DNA of 64,000 nt from JANPLD01 sp964445765 (GTDB lineage: Bacteria; Pseudomonadota; Alphaproteobacteria; Rickettsiales; UBA8987): contig CAYULD010000004.1 in NCBI GenBank assembly GCA_964445765.1, positions 1 to 64,000 on the forward strand, in the 5' to 3' direction. A model generated the notes under the pieces. That model was not told the origin of the DNA, made no database searches, and was given only the letters and a program-made list of their open reading frames with translations. A program made the position numbers and the translations under genes. This document shows positions 8,425 through 16,301 of the stretch, in pieces; the first letter of the stretch is position 1, and every line of letters begins with the position of its first letter.

Positions 8425-9267
8425 ATGAAAGTTAAACTTCACAGAATGAGCGGGTTAGGCAATGATTTTCTAATTTATGATGCACGCTCGCAAGAAACTA
8501 GCATAAATTCTATTGTTCAAAATATTACGACATTTAGTGATAGAAGTAATTTGCAAACAAAAGGTTGTGATCAATTTATTATAATTAATCACGCACAAGA
8601 TGCAGATATTTATATGCAAATTTTTAATGCTGATGGCTCTGAGGTTTCTGCCTGTGGTAATGCTACAAGATGCGTTGGGCTTAAAATTTCTGAAGAGCTT
8701 TCTAAGAAAATTATCTCAATAAAAACTAACGCGGATAAATTAATTTCTGAAAATTTGGGTGATAATTTAATTTCAGTAAATATGGGAATCCCAAAATTTA
8801 ATTGGCAAGAAATTCCATTAGCTCAAAATTTTAACTATGATGAAATACCTATAAAAATTAATGGTTTTGCAAGCCCTTCAGTTGTTAATATGGGCAACCC
8901 ACATATAGTTTTTTTTACTGATGAAATTGATATTAATAATTTTGATGTTGTAAAATATGGCTCACCAATTGAAGAGCATAAATTATTTCCTCAAAAAACT
9001 AATGTAGAATTTGCAAAAATTATTGATGCAGAAAATATTAGAATGAGAGTTTTTGAAAGGGGCGTTGGTGAAACGCTTGCTTGTGGCACTGGTGCTTGTG
9101 CAACTGCTGTTATCGCTTATAAAAAAGGCTTAGTTAAAAGTGAAGTTAATATTCATATGAATGGCGGAATTCTTAAAATAAAATACCCTGATGAAAATAA
9201 TCAAGTTATTATGATTGGAAATGTAAAAGATGAAGGTTTGATTTTCTCAGAAATTTGGTGTTCCTAA
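8425..9267 (+). CDS. dapF: Diaminopimelate epimerase
   Basis: This 280-residue enzyme converts LL-diaminopimelate to the meso form used for lysine and peptidoglycan. The two catalytic cysteines are present: C77 in ACGNATRC and C220 in ACGTGACAT. The N-terminal MSGLGNDF signature and GNPHIVFF are also intact. The ATG at 8425 gives the conserved start MKVKLHRMSGLGND; an upstream TTG at 8371 would add 18 residues that do not fit the family. Keeping dapF suggests the cell makes peptidoglycan. A palindromic repeat follows the stop codon. Confidence 0.95.
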   Translation: MKVKLHRMSGLGNDFLIYDARSQETSINSIVQNITTFSDRSNLQTKGCDQFIIINHAQDADIYMQIFNADGSEVSACGNATRCVGLKISEELSKKIISIKTNADKLISENLGDNLISVNMGIPKFNWQEIPLAQNFNYDEIPIKINGFASPSVVNMGNPHIVFFTDEIDINNFDVVKYGSPIEEHKLFPQKTNVEFAKIIDAENIRMRVFERGVGETLACGTGACATAVIAYKKGLVKSEVNIHMNGGILKIKYPDENNQVIMIGNVKDEGLIFSEIWCS

Positions 9268-9289
9268 CTAAGCATAGATTTCTACCAGA

Positions 9290-9361
9290 GTCATATCGAG
9301 CGAAGCGAGATATCTAGTTGTTTTATAACTCTATGAGATTTCTCACTTCGTTCGAAATGAC
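9290..9361. repeat. Dispersed palindromic repeat, copy 1
   Basis: Left arm GTCATATCGAGCGAAGCGAG and right arm CTCACTTCGTTCGAAATGAC are near-perfect reverse complements separated by about 32 bases. The sequence belongs to a family seen also at 13630, 15549, 29935 and 54519, all between genes. It lies just after dapF and could fold in RNA from either strand. Confidence 0.8.
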
Positions 9362-9405
9362 GCATAATCTATACTTATTTTGGAATGCCAGAATTAATTT
9401 TATAT

Positions 9406-9837
9406 TTAAGCACTTCTTACGCTACCAGATTTTTTATCTGAAGGTTTGTTCCCATAGTTATAATTGCCAGTAACACCATTATTATCATCGCCGAATGAAA
9501 AGCCACTTGGCATTAAACTTGCCATTAAATTTTTCGCATTAGTAATAGCTTTTTGAGCATCAGTTAAAGTGTTATTTGGTGCAGTAAATTGTGGCGTTGG
9601 AGTTGGCGTAGCGGTAACAGAAATATTATTTGGTTGAGCTTGTGTTGTAACAACTTCTTGAGGTTTGCTAGGTTGAGTTGCAATATTAGCATTAATTTGA
9701 TTTGATTGGGTAACTACTCTTTCAATATAAGCATCATTTAGGCTTGATGCAGTTTTAAAAAATGCATCTGATGTAGTTGCATCACAACTAAAAACTACAT
9801 TATTACCTTCTATTGTGAATGCTTTAAATAGTCCCAT
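9406..9837 (-). CDS. Hypothetical protein, low-complexity P/T/Q linker
   Basis: This 143-residue protein is not recognised. A short N-terminal domain (residues 1-45, MGLFKAFTIEG...) precedes a linker rich in Q, T and P (about 45-90, with PTPTPQ), a short helix (DAQKAITNAKNLMASLM) and a G/N/S-rich tail. I chose the ATG at 9837 because a GGCGGAG Shine-Dalgarno-like sequence precedes it; an ATG at 9855 would add six residues. The start lies 14 bases inside the preceding gene, so the two are translationally coupled. A linker of this sort is common in exported or surface proteins, but no signal peptide is seen. Confidence 0.6.
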   Translation of the reverse strand: MGLFKAFTIEGNNVVFSCDATTSDAFFKTASSLNDAYIERVVTQSNQINANIATQPSKPQEVVTTQAQPNNISVTATPTPTPQFTAPNNTLTDAQKAITNAKNLMASLMPSGFSFGDDNNGVTGNYNYGNKPSDKKSGSVRSA

Positions 9838-10384
9838 ATTCTCCGCCTCTTTCAAATTTCACTGACTTATTAAGAATATCAATATTATTCTTTATATCTT
9901 CTTCAGTATCACCAAATAAATTCTTATCCATTTCTACAAAATTTACTACATCATCTGGGTTGCCATCTCTATGCCTAATTGAATATTTCAATTTTTTTGG
10001 ATCTAACAAAAAACTTCCGCATAGCTTTTTAACATTAACTATTGTGCAAAGTGCATCGTGAAGGGTTGTTCTTTCAAATTTATCATCACCCATAATTGAA
10101 AAAAACTGCTTCGCACCAATTCTTCTTTTATCGCTAGAGCGAACATTTAATATTGCACTGTTAGTATAAAAATAGCCTTTTGCTTTATTTCTTGAGAATA
10201 AGCCAGCTTTTAAGGCGTTTTTAAGCATTGGAAATTCATTCGCAACTTTAATGAAATTACTTTCAGGGATAATAAAAACTTTTGCAACTTCCCCAAAAAT
10301 GCCACCTTCTTTTGCTGTGCTTGTTTTAACCTCTTGTAAATCAAAGGCTTTTTTGATTAATTCTAGCATTTTATCTAATGTCAT
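9824..10384 (-). CDS. Hypothetical protein
   Basis: This 186-residue soluble protein has no signal peptide or membrane segment and is of unrecognised family. It is fairly basic in the middle (RNKAKGYFYT, SSDKRRIGAKQFF) and contains KKLCGSFLLDPKKLKYSIRHRDG. It forms an operon with the overlapping downstream gene at 9406-9837, and both are divergent from parB. Codon use and AT content look like those of the neighbours. The two genes probably work together, but nothing in the sequence tells how. Confidence 0.6.
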   Translation of the reverse strand: MTLDKMLELIKKAFDLQEVKTSTAKEGGIFGEVAKVFIIPESNFIKVANEFPMLKNALKAGLFSRNKAKGYFYTNSAILNVRSSDKRRIGAKQFFSIMGDDKFERTTLHDALCTIVNVKKLCGSFLLDPKKLKYSIRHRDGNPDDVVNFVEMDKNLFGDTEEDIKNNIDILNKSVKFERGGEYGTI

Positions 10385-10559
10385 AAACTCTATTTCTAAT
10401 AAAAATTATGCCTTGCAAGGCTAAAAAAAAACATTACAAATTGATTATAATTTTATTCTAATTGAAAAAGGTTAATAAACTATTAACATTTTATAAGATT
10501 TTTACAATTTTGTTAATTTTTTATTAAAATTTTTTCAATGTAACATCTTTGCAACTAAT

Positions 10560-11540
10560 ATGAAAAAAGTCGGTGGATTGGGTAAAGGCTTATCAGCGCT
10601 TATTTCTGAGAGGAAAATAGATATAAATTCTATTTCTGAGGCAAATGGCAAACGAGCGGAGCTTCAACTGCAAGATGTTTTTCCAAGTAGATTTCAACCC
10701 AGAATTGTTTTTAATCAAGAAGAGTTAGTTGAGCTTTCAGAATCTATCAAAAGAAATGGTGTTGTTCAGCCAATTTTAGTTAGAAAAAGACAAGGGCAGG
10801 GCTATGAAATTATAGCAGGTGAGAGGCGTTGGCGTGCATCAAAATTAGCAAATCTATCTAAAATTCCAGCCATTATTCTTGATGTTGATGATAGAGCCGC
10901 AATGGAAATTGCCTTGGTTGAAAACATTCAAAGGCAAAATCTAAATGCTTTAGAAGAAGCCGAGGGCTATAAAAGATTAATAAATGAATTTAATTATACG
11001 CAAGAGCAATTAGCAGATGTAGTTGGCAAAAGCAGAAGCCATATTACAAATTTACTAAGATTATTAGGTTTACCAGACGCAGTAAAAGATATGCTTAATG
11101 ATGGCGATATTTCCGCAGGGCACGCAAGGGCAATTTTAGCCGCACCCAATCAAGAAGAGGCGGCAAAGATTGTTGTAAATAAAAATTATTCCGTTCGCCA
11201 AACTGAAAATTTAGTCAAAAGGTTAACAGCTGAATCTGGGGCATTTATTGTAAGAAAAAAATCTTACTCTCGTAAGAAAAAAAATGATGATGTAATTGCA
11301 ATTAATGTTGTTGAAAATTTCGTTATTTCTGAAGGTGAAAATCAGGTTGAAGCAATTTCTTCTGTAAAAGAAAAAGAGCCTGAAATTATTATGATGGAGC
11401 AAGAAATATCAGAAAAATCAGGGCTTCAAGTTGAAATCAATAACCAAGATGAAGCTGGTGAAGTTGTTATAAAATATTCATCTATGGAAGAGTTAAATAG
11501 AATTTTATTTAAGTTAGAATTTGGTGTTTCTGAGGTTTAG
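10560..11540 (+). CDS. parB: Chromosome partitioning protein ParB
   Basis: This 326-residue ParB binds parS centromere sites and, as a CTP-dependent clamp in this family, spreads on DNA. The N-terminal GLGKGLSALI motif that contacts ParA is intact. Box II GERRWRA is at residues 87-93, ENIQRQNLN at 121-129, and a helix-turn-helix (TQEQLADVVGKSRSHITN) follows. The C-terminal dimerisation part is divergent and carries a long acidic insert (about residues 230-290), making the protein longer than usual. parA, normally just upstream, is missing: the upstream genes are on the other strand and unrelated. No parS-like 16-mer was noticed in the window. Confidence 0.93.
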   Translation: MKKVGGLGKGLSALISERKIDINSISEANGKRAELQLQDVFPSRFQPRIVFNQEELVELSESIKRNGVVQPILVRKRQGQGYEIIAGERRWRASKLANLSKIPAIILDVDDRAAMEIALVENIQRQNLNALEEAEGYKRLINEFNYTQEQLADVVGKSRSHITNLLRLLGLPDAVKDMLNDGDISAGHARAILAAPNQEEAAKIVVNKNYSVRQTENLVKRLTAESGAFIVRKKSYSRKKKNDDVIAINVVENFVISEGENQVEAISSVKEKEPEIIMMEQEISEKSGLQVEINNQDEAGEVVIKYSSMEELNRILFKLEFGVSEV

Positions 11541-11551
11541 AAGTTTTAATT

Positions 11552-12679
11552 TCATCTTTGTTTTTCAAAGTTTATGTAAGCATTATAAATATCCTTGGTT
11601 TCTTTGATAAATTTTGAGGCATCACAAATAAAGTTTGATATTTTTTTATTTGCATATCTAGATGCTAAGGGGAGAATTCCTATGATTAAGGCTATTGCTG
11701 AGCCGGTAAGAGGTGCATTACTTTTTTCAGAGTTATCATTATCTAAAGGTACTAATTGATTAGGTGCTATTTCATTTAACTTTTTAGTGAATATATCATC
11801 AAGATGATCTGCGGGAAAAATATTGTGAATGCCATCAGTTACAGGGTTGCAGTTTAGGGTTATTGTATTAATTGGTGTTCTGCCAATGGAGTTAAGGCAG
11901 TTGGGGGTAATAATTAAGCATTTAATATTATTATATTTAGCTTTTAATGTGCCTAAATCTAAGTTTGTAGCTAAATTTTCTTTTGCAAAATTTTTTATAC
12001 TATAAAAGAAGTTGTTGTTAGCTCCGGGTGGGTCATAGATATAAGTTCTCTCAGGGGCTGAAAAATCTAGGCAAGCTAAAAACTGACTAAGCCTTCCACC
12101 TAAAGAATGACCGATAAGAATTGGTTTTTCATTATTGCAGTATTTTTGCTGAACCATTTTATAAAATTCTATTGCTTGTGGTAATTGATTAAGGGCTGAA
12201 TTTGATGCGATATTCAAAATATCTGGAAAATCTTTTGCAAATTCAATGTAAGATGAAAATTTGCTTGATGGGAAGTTAGCCCCAGTTAATGCAACTATAA
12301 CTTCATTGGTGGATAAATCTTTTATTGCAAAGCCATGAAAACCTGAGCCACTTTCTAAAATAGATTTCTGAGATTTATATGATTCTAAAATTTCATAGTT
12401 TTTGTTAAATTTTTTTAGAAATTCTAATTCAATGCTATTAAGATTTCCTGACCTTTTGCCATATGCAAAGCTAAGGCCGGTAAATCTTATAATAAGTTCA
12501 TCTTCTTTGATTTTTTGTAGGTTATCATTTGCAAAATCTATTTCTAAAGGATTAGTATCAAAAGAAAAGTTATTGGTGGCTTTTCTCCAAAAATTTCCCA
12601 CAAAAATAACAGATGAAAGGAAAAATAATAATGGAAGTTGATTTTTGAAAGAAAAGTTTAAGGGCTTAAAATTTAACAC
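11552..12679 (-). CDS. Lipase-like alpha/beta hydrolase with membrane segments
   Basis: The 375-residue protein has a nucleophile elbow GHSLGG at 190-195 (Ser192), preceded by PILI. Upstream is a stretch resembling class 3 lipase/DUF2974 proteins (GFHGFAIKDLSTNEVIVALTG, with the oxyanion-type segment). A hydrophobic segment at residues 13-30 could be a signal anchor, and another at about 325-345 could span a membrane. Candidates for the acid and histidine lie in TDGIHNIFPADHLDD. It may act on host or envelope lipids; secretion as an effector is speculation. It converges on parB with 11 bases between stops. Confidence 0.6.
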   Translation of the reverse strand: MLNFKPLNFSFKNQLPLLFFLSSVIFVGNFWRKATNNFSFDTNPLEIDFANDNLQKIKEDELIIRFTGLSFAYGKRSGNLNSIELEFLKKFNKNYEILESYKSQKSILESGSGFHGFAIKDLSTNEVIVALTGANFPSSKFSSYIEFAKDFPDILNIASNSALNQLPQAIEFYKMVQQKYCNNEKPILIGHSLGGRLSQFLACLDFSAPERTYIYDPPGANNNFFYSIKNFAKENLATNLDLGTLKAKYNNIKCLIITPNCLNSIGRTPINTITLNCNPVTDGIHNIFPADHLDDIFTKKLNEIAPNQLVPLDNDNSEKSNAPLTGSAIALIIGILPLASRYANKKISNFICDASKFIKETKDIYNAYINFEKQR

Positions 12680-12783
12680 AATTTATACAAAGTTTATCTT
12701 TTTCAAAATCTTAACAAATTATAATTTGCAAAAATTTCAGTAATTATCTATATCAATTAGCAATTGTAAATTTAGAAAAATTT

Positions 12784-13188
12784 ATGTCAAAAGAAATTAT
12801 TAAAAAAGAAAGGCCAATTTCCCCTCATTTACAGGTTTATAGGCCTCAAATTACTTCAATGATGTCTATCACGCACAGGGCAAGCGTGGTTGCAACCTAT
12901 TTTATGCTTATATTTTTCGGGCTTTTTGTTTACGCATATGCTTTTATGCCTGACTTGGAATGCCTAGGCTGGCTTATAAATAGTGATGATGGGGCTATTT
13001 TACTAAAGGCAATATTAATTCCGTATAGTTTTGTATTAGTTTTCTATTTTTTATCAGAAATAAGGCACATATTCTGGGATTTGGGAATTGGTTTTGAGCT
13101 TCAAACAGCATACAAATCAGCTTGTGCAATTCTTGCTGGAACTCTAACAATACCAACATTAATCTGGATTATTATATTTTTAGCTTAA
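12784..13188 (+). CDS. sdhC: Succinate dehydrogenase cytochrome b556 subunit
   Basis: This 134-residue membrane anchor has three predicted membrane helices. The signature SPHLQVYRPQITSMMSITHR near the N terminus includes the conserved Ser28/His31/Arg32 region of the quinone site. The HIFWDLG segment carries the likely haem-ligating histidine. With SdhD it binds haem b and ubiquinone in complex II. It is the first gene of sdhC-sdhD-sdhA, with sdhD 14 bases downstream. Confidence 0.93.
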   Translation: MSKEIIKKERPISPHLQVYRPQITSMMSITHRASVVATYFMLIFFGLFVYAYAFMPDLECLGWLINSDDGAILLKAILIPYSFVLVFYFLSEIRHIFWDLGIGFELQTAYKSACAILAGTLTIPTLIWIIIFLA

Positions 13189-13202
13189 CATATTGAATTT
13201 AT

Positions 13203-13580
13203 ATGAAAAAATCACGCAACCCAAAATCAATTAAAGCTACGGGGCAGGGGGCTCACTCGTGGTTAATGCATTTCAAAACTTCTATTGCGAATTTGTTTTT
13301 AATACCTTGGTTTGTCATATCTTTGATATTAATTGCAAAGGGGTTTTATAAAGGCGTTGATGAATGGTTAAAGCAACCAGCAAATGCATTAATTTTAGTT
13401 CTATTTTTTGCTAATAATTTATATCATAGCACTCACGCTATGAAGGTTATTTTTGAAGATTATATAAGTTGTGAAAAATCTAAATTAATTTTAATTACAA
13501 TAATTGAATTTCTAGCTGTAATCTTATTCTTGGCGGTTATTTTTGCGGTGGCAAATATTTATTTTAACTTTTCGGTTTAG
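13203..13580 (+). CDS. sdhD: Succinate dehydrogenase membrane anchor subunit
   Basis: This 125-residue protein has three hydrophobic segments. The conserved motif NNLYHSTHAMKVIFEDYI in the middle contains the His and Asp that, in this family, contribute to haem and ubiquinone binding. The N terminus (GAHSWLMHFKTSIAN) matches alphaproteobacterial SdhD. It follows sdhC closely. The sdhA gene is separated from it by about 165 bases filled with repeats. Confidence 0.9.
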   Translation: MKKSRNPKSIKATGQGAHSWLMHFKTSIANLFLIPWFVISLILIAKGFYKGVDEWLKQPANALILVLFFANNLYHSTHAMKVIFEDYISCEKSKLILITIIEFLAVILFLAVIFAVANIYFNFSV

Positions 13581-13581
13581 A

Positions 13582-13628
13582 TGGGGGGCTTAGGGTTTAG
13601 GGCTTAGGGATTAGGGATTGGGGGTTTT
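13582..13628. repeat. TTAGGG-like short repeat
   Basis: G-rich units GGGCTTAGGG, TTTAGGG, CTTAGGG, ATTAGGG and ATTGGGGG follow each other directly between sdhD and sdhA. The block GGTTTAGGGCTTAGGGATT reappears as the reverse complement inside truB at about 53621-53650. This is a dispersed repeat, not a telomere. Confidence 0.75.
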
Positions 13629-13629
13629 T

Positions 13630-13681
13630 GTCATCTTGAGTGAAACGAAAGATCTGGATTTTTCGCTATGCTCAGAATGAC
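13630..13681. repeat. Dispersed palindromic repeat, copy 2
   Basis: GTCATCTTGAGTGAAACGAA and the right arm TTTCGCTATGCTCAGAATGAC form an imperfect inverted repeat. It is related to the copies at 9290, 15549, 29935 and 54519. It sits within the sdhD-sdhA gap directly after the TTAGGG-like repeat, so the sdh transcript would carry a hairpin here. Confidence 0.7.
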
Positions 13682-13744
13682 CTTATTAGTAACTTTCTAA
13701 TAATTCTTTAGTAAGAAATATAAATAATTATAATTAAAAAAATT

Positions 13745-15538
13745 ATGAAATCTTATAATATAGTAAATCACGAATATGATGCGGTAGTTGTTGGTGCTGG
13801 CGGTGCAGGCTTAAGGGCAACGCTCGGCCTTGTTGAAAAAGGGCTTAAAACGGCTTGTATAACTAAGGTTTTTCCAACTCGTTCTCATACGGTTGCAGCA
13901 CAAGGTGGCATTTCAGCTGCACTTGGCAATATGACAAAAGATGATTGGCGTTGGCATTATTATGATACCATAAAAGGCTCTGACTGGCTTGGTGATCAAG
14001 ATGCTATTGAATATATGTGCAAAAATGCTGTACAAGCGGTTATTGAGCTTGAGCATTATGGTGTTCCATTTTCAAGAACTCCAGAAGGAAAGATTTATCA
14101 ACGCCCATTTGGCGGTATGACCACTGAATTTGGTGAAGGGCCAGCGGCGGTTCGCACTTGTGCAGCAGCGGATAGAACAGGACATTCAATATTGCATACA
14201 TTATATCAGCAATCACTTAAGCATAAGGCGGAATTTTTTGTTGAATATTTCGCCCTTGATTTAATTATGGATGAAACTGATGGAAGTTGCAAAGGCGTTG
14301 TTGCTTGGAATTTAGATGATGGTTCAATCCATATTTTTAGGGCTCATATGGTAATTTTAGCAACTGGTGGCTATGGCAGGGCTTATTTTTCTGCAACTTC
14401 TGCCCACACCTGCACAGGCGATGGCGGTGGAATGGCTATTCGCGCGGGGCTTCCAATGCAAGATATGGAATTTACTCAATTTCACCCAACTGGTATTTAT
14501 GGTTCTGGCTGTTTGATTACAGAAGGTGCAAGGGGAGAAGGTGGAATTCTGCGTAATTCAGAAGGTGAAGCCTTTATGGAAAGATACGCTCCAAAGGCTA
14601 AAAACTTAGCATCTCGTGATGTTGTTTCTCGTGCAATGACTATTGAAATAATGGAGGGCAGGGGCGTTGGTGCAAATAAAGATCACATTTTCTTGCATCT
14701 TGACCACCTTGACCCTGAGATTTTACACAAAAGATTACCCGGTATTTCTGAAACTGCAAAAATATTTGCAGGCGTTGATGTTACTAAAGAGCCAATTCCA
14801 GTTCTGCCAACGGTGCATTATAATATGGGTGGTATTCCAACAAATTATCATTGTGAAGTAGTAACATTGGAAGGCAATAACCCAGATCATATCGTTAGAG
14901 GTTTAATGGCTATTGGTGAGGCTGGTTGTATATCTGTTCACGGTGCAAATCGCTTAGGTTCAAACTCACTCTTAGATTTAGTGGTATTTGGCAGGGCGGC
15001 GGCACTTAGATGTGCTGAGGTGGTGAAGCCGAACTCCCCACATAAAAAACTTCCTCAAAATGTTGTTGATAAGATATTAGCAAGATTTGATGCTATAAGA
15101 AACTCAAATGGCAATGTTAAAACTTCTGAAGTTAGATTGATGATGCAAAAAACAATGCAAGAAAAAGCCGCTGTTTTCCGCACTGAAGAAACTATGCTAG
15201 AAGGCATTGACCAAATGCAAAAAATTTACGAAGCAAATAAAAATTTAATTGTTAAAGATAAAGGTTTAATCTGGAATTCTGACTTGGTTGAGGCCTTGGA
15301 GCTTCAAAATTTAATACCACAAGCTATGGTTTCAATCGCATCTGCTCTTAATAGAAAGGAAAGTAGGGGTGCGCACGCTAGGGAAGATTTCAAAGAAAGA
15401 GATGACGCAAACTGGCTAAAACATACACTTGCTTGGGTTGATGAAAATGGCACTGTAAGCATTGATTATCGCCCTGTTCATATGTATACCCTAACTGATG
15501 AAGTTGATGTAGTGCCTCTTAAGAAAAGGGTTTACTAG
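13745..15538 (+). CDS. sdhA: Succinate dehydrogenase flavoprotein subunit
   Basis: This 597-residue catalytic subunit of complex II oxidises succinate to fumarate. The FAD-binding GAGGAG is at 17-22, and the expected covalent FAD attachment histidine is H48 in TRSHTVAAQGG. Active-site segments QFHPTGIYGSG and GANRLGSNSLLDLVVFGR are intact. Length is normal. No sdhB (iron-sulfur subunit) follows; the next 400 bases hold repeats and a broken gene. Separation of sdhB from sdhCDA is also known in Rickettsia, which supports the affinity suggested here. Confidence 0.96.
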   Translation: MKSYNIVNHEYDAVVVGAGGAGLRATLGLVEKGLKTACITKVFPTRSHTVAAQGGISAALGNMTKDDWRWHYYDTIKGSDWLGDQDAIEYMCKNAVQAVIELEHYGVPFSRTPEGKIYQRPFGGMTTEFGEGPAAVRTCAAADRTGHSILHTLYQQSLKHKAEFFVEYFALDLIMDETDGSCKGVVAWNLDDGSIHIFRAHMVILATGGYGRAYFSATSAHTCTGDGGGMAIRAGLPMQDMEFTQFHPTGIYGSGCLITEGARGEGGILRNSEGEAFMERYAPKAKNLASRDVVSRAMTIEIMEGRGVGANKDHIFLHLDHLDPEILHKRLPGISETAKIFAGVDVTKEPIPVLPTVHYNMGGIPTNYHCEVVTLEGNNPDHIVRGLMAIGEAGCISVHGANRLGSNSLLDLVVFGRAAALRCAEVVKPNSPHKKLPQNVVDKILARFDAIRNSNGNVKTSEVRLMMQKTMQEKAAVFRTEETMLEGIDQMQKIYEANKNLIVKDKGLIWNSDLVEALELQNLIPQAMVSIASALNRKESRGAHAREDFKERDDANWLKHTLAWVDENGTVSIDYRPVHMYTLTDEVDVVPLKKRVY

Positions 15539-15548
15539 TTTATGTTTA

Positions 15549-15601
15549 GTCATCCTGAGCAAAGCGAAGGATCTTAGATGTTTCGCTACGATTAACATGA
15601 C
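15549..15601. repeat. Dispersed palindromic repeat, copy 3
   Basis: GTCATCCTGAGCAAAGCGAA opens the element and the right arm ends ACATGAC. The right arm is decayed compared with copies 1 and 2. It lies directly downstream of sdhA. Confidence 0.65.
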
Positions 15602-15638
15602 AAAAACTAGTCTTGAATACTATATAATATTTTTGTTT

Positions 15639-15932
15639 ATGCAAAATCTAGCTACAAAACAAGATATCAAAGAATTAGAATATAGAGGCTTACTATAAAA
15701 GGGAGTGTTCACTATACATAGATGGATCTGTCATTACCCGAATTTTTATAAAGATATCAATCTTTATAAAAATTATAGGGTAATCTAAATCAATAGGTTA
15801 ATGGATCGCCCTATAGTTGCTACGCAACTCGGGCGATGACAATCTATACATAGTGAAAACTCCCCTATAAAAATGGGGGCTATGCTTGTTGCGGCAGTTA
15901 GCGTATTAGCAATCTTAATGAAAATTGTTTAA
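15639..15932 (+). pseudogene. Small DUF1640-like membrane protein gene, split by a MITE
   Basis: The left part from ATG 15639 reads MQNLATKQDIKELEYR. The right part from about 15866 to the stop at 15930-15932 reads IKMGAMLVAAVSVLAILMKIV. Joined without the inserted element they give a coiled-coil plus one membrane helix, the tail typical of DUF1640/CCDC90-like proteins (xELRLTIKxGxxxxAxxxxLxxLMK). The 164-base MITE lies between, with the target duplication at the joint. A 2-base AG duplication near 15684-15687 also shifts the frame before the element, so the gene is dead even without it. The first fragment now stops at 15698. Confidence 0.75.
15701..15864. mobile_element. 164-bp MITE with 23-bp inverted ends and 8-bp target duplication
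   Basis: The ends GGGAGTGTTCACTATACATA... and its inverse at 15842-15864 match in 20 of 23 positions. The element is flanked on both sides by a perfect 8-base duplication CTATAAAA (15693-15700 and 15865-15872). Inside are two nested hairpins: one around 15733-15783 (TTACCC...GGGTAA) and one around 15805-15836 (TCGCCC...GGGCGA). There is no coding capacity. Ends starting GGGAGTGTTC with an 8-base duplication would suit an IS256/mutator-type transposase acting in trans, but that family call is a guess. It interrupts a small gene. Confidence 0.85.
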
Positions 15933-16030
15933 TCCTTATAAATCAAATGGTTACAAATTTTGCTTTTTAGGGTTTGACAAACCTAGCTATTTACCTTAAT
16001 TCACCTTTAGAAATTTATAAAGATATTCCT

Positions 16031-16165
16031 ATGAAACGCACATATCAACCTAGTAATCTCGTTAGAAAAAGAAGGCACGGCTTTCGTGCAAGAATGGAAA
16101 CACTCGGTGGCAGAAAAGTTATTGCTGCTCGCAGGGCAAGAGGCAGAAAGCGTTTAAGTGCCTAA
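16031..16165 (+). CDS. rpmH: Ribosomal protein L34
   Basis: This 44-residue, highly basic ribosomal protein has the invariant start MKRTYQPSNLVRKRRHGFRA and ends GRKRLSA, full length for L34. The ATG at 16031 is fixed by this conservation. It is followed by rnpA, yidD and yidC, the classic rpmH cluster. dnaA, often on the other side of this cluster, is not here. Confidence 0.97.
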   Translation: MKRTYQPSNLVRKRRHGFRARMETLGGRKVIAARRARGRKRLSA

Positions 16166-16301
16166 TATTTCCTTTATATAATATCAATCTCACTTGGTAG
16201 GTGTTGAGCAGTAGCTCTTAGATTGAAAGCTAAAGTATCAAATTCTTTAATTCTAATTGCAATTTTGCTTTGCTTTCTCTTCATTTTTTAGAAACTCTTA
16301 A

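Noticed and set aside
10385..10559. parS site near parB
   Set aside because: No 16-base palindrome of the TGTTTCACGTGAAACA type was found here or elsewhere in the window by eye.
13582..13628. Telomere-like repeat marking a linear replicon end
   Set aside because: The block is under 50 bases, imperfect, inside an operon, and recurs within truB, so it is a dispersed repeat.
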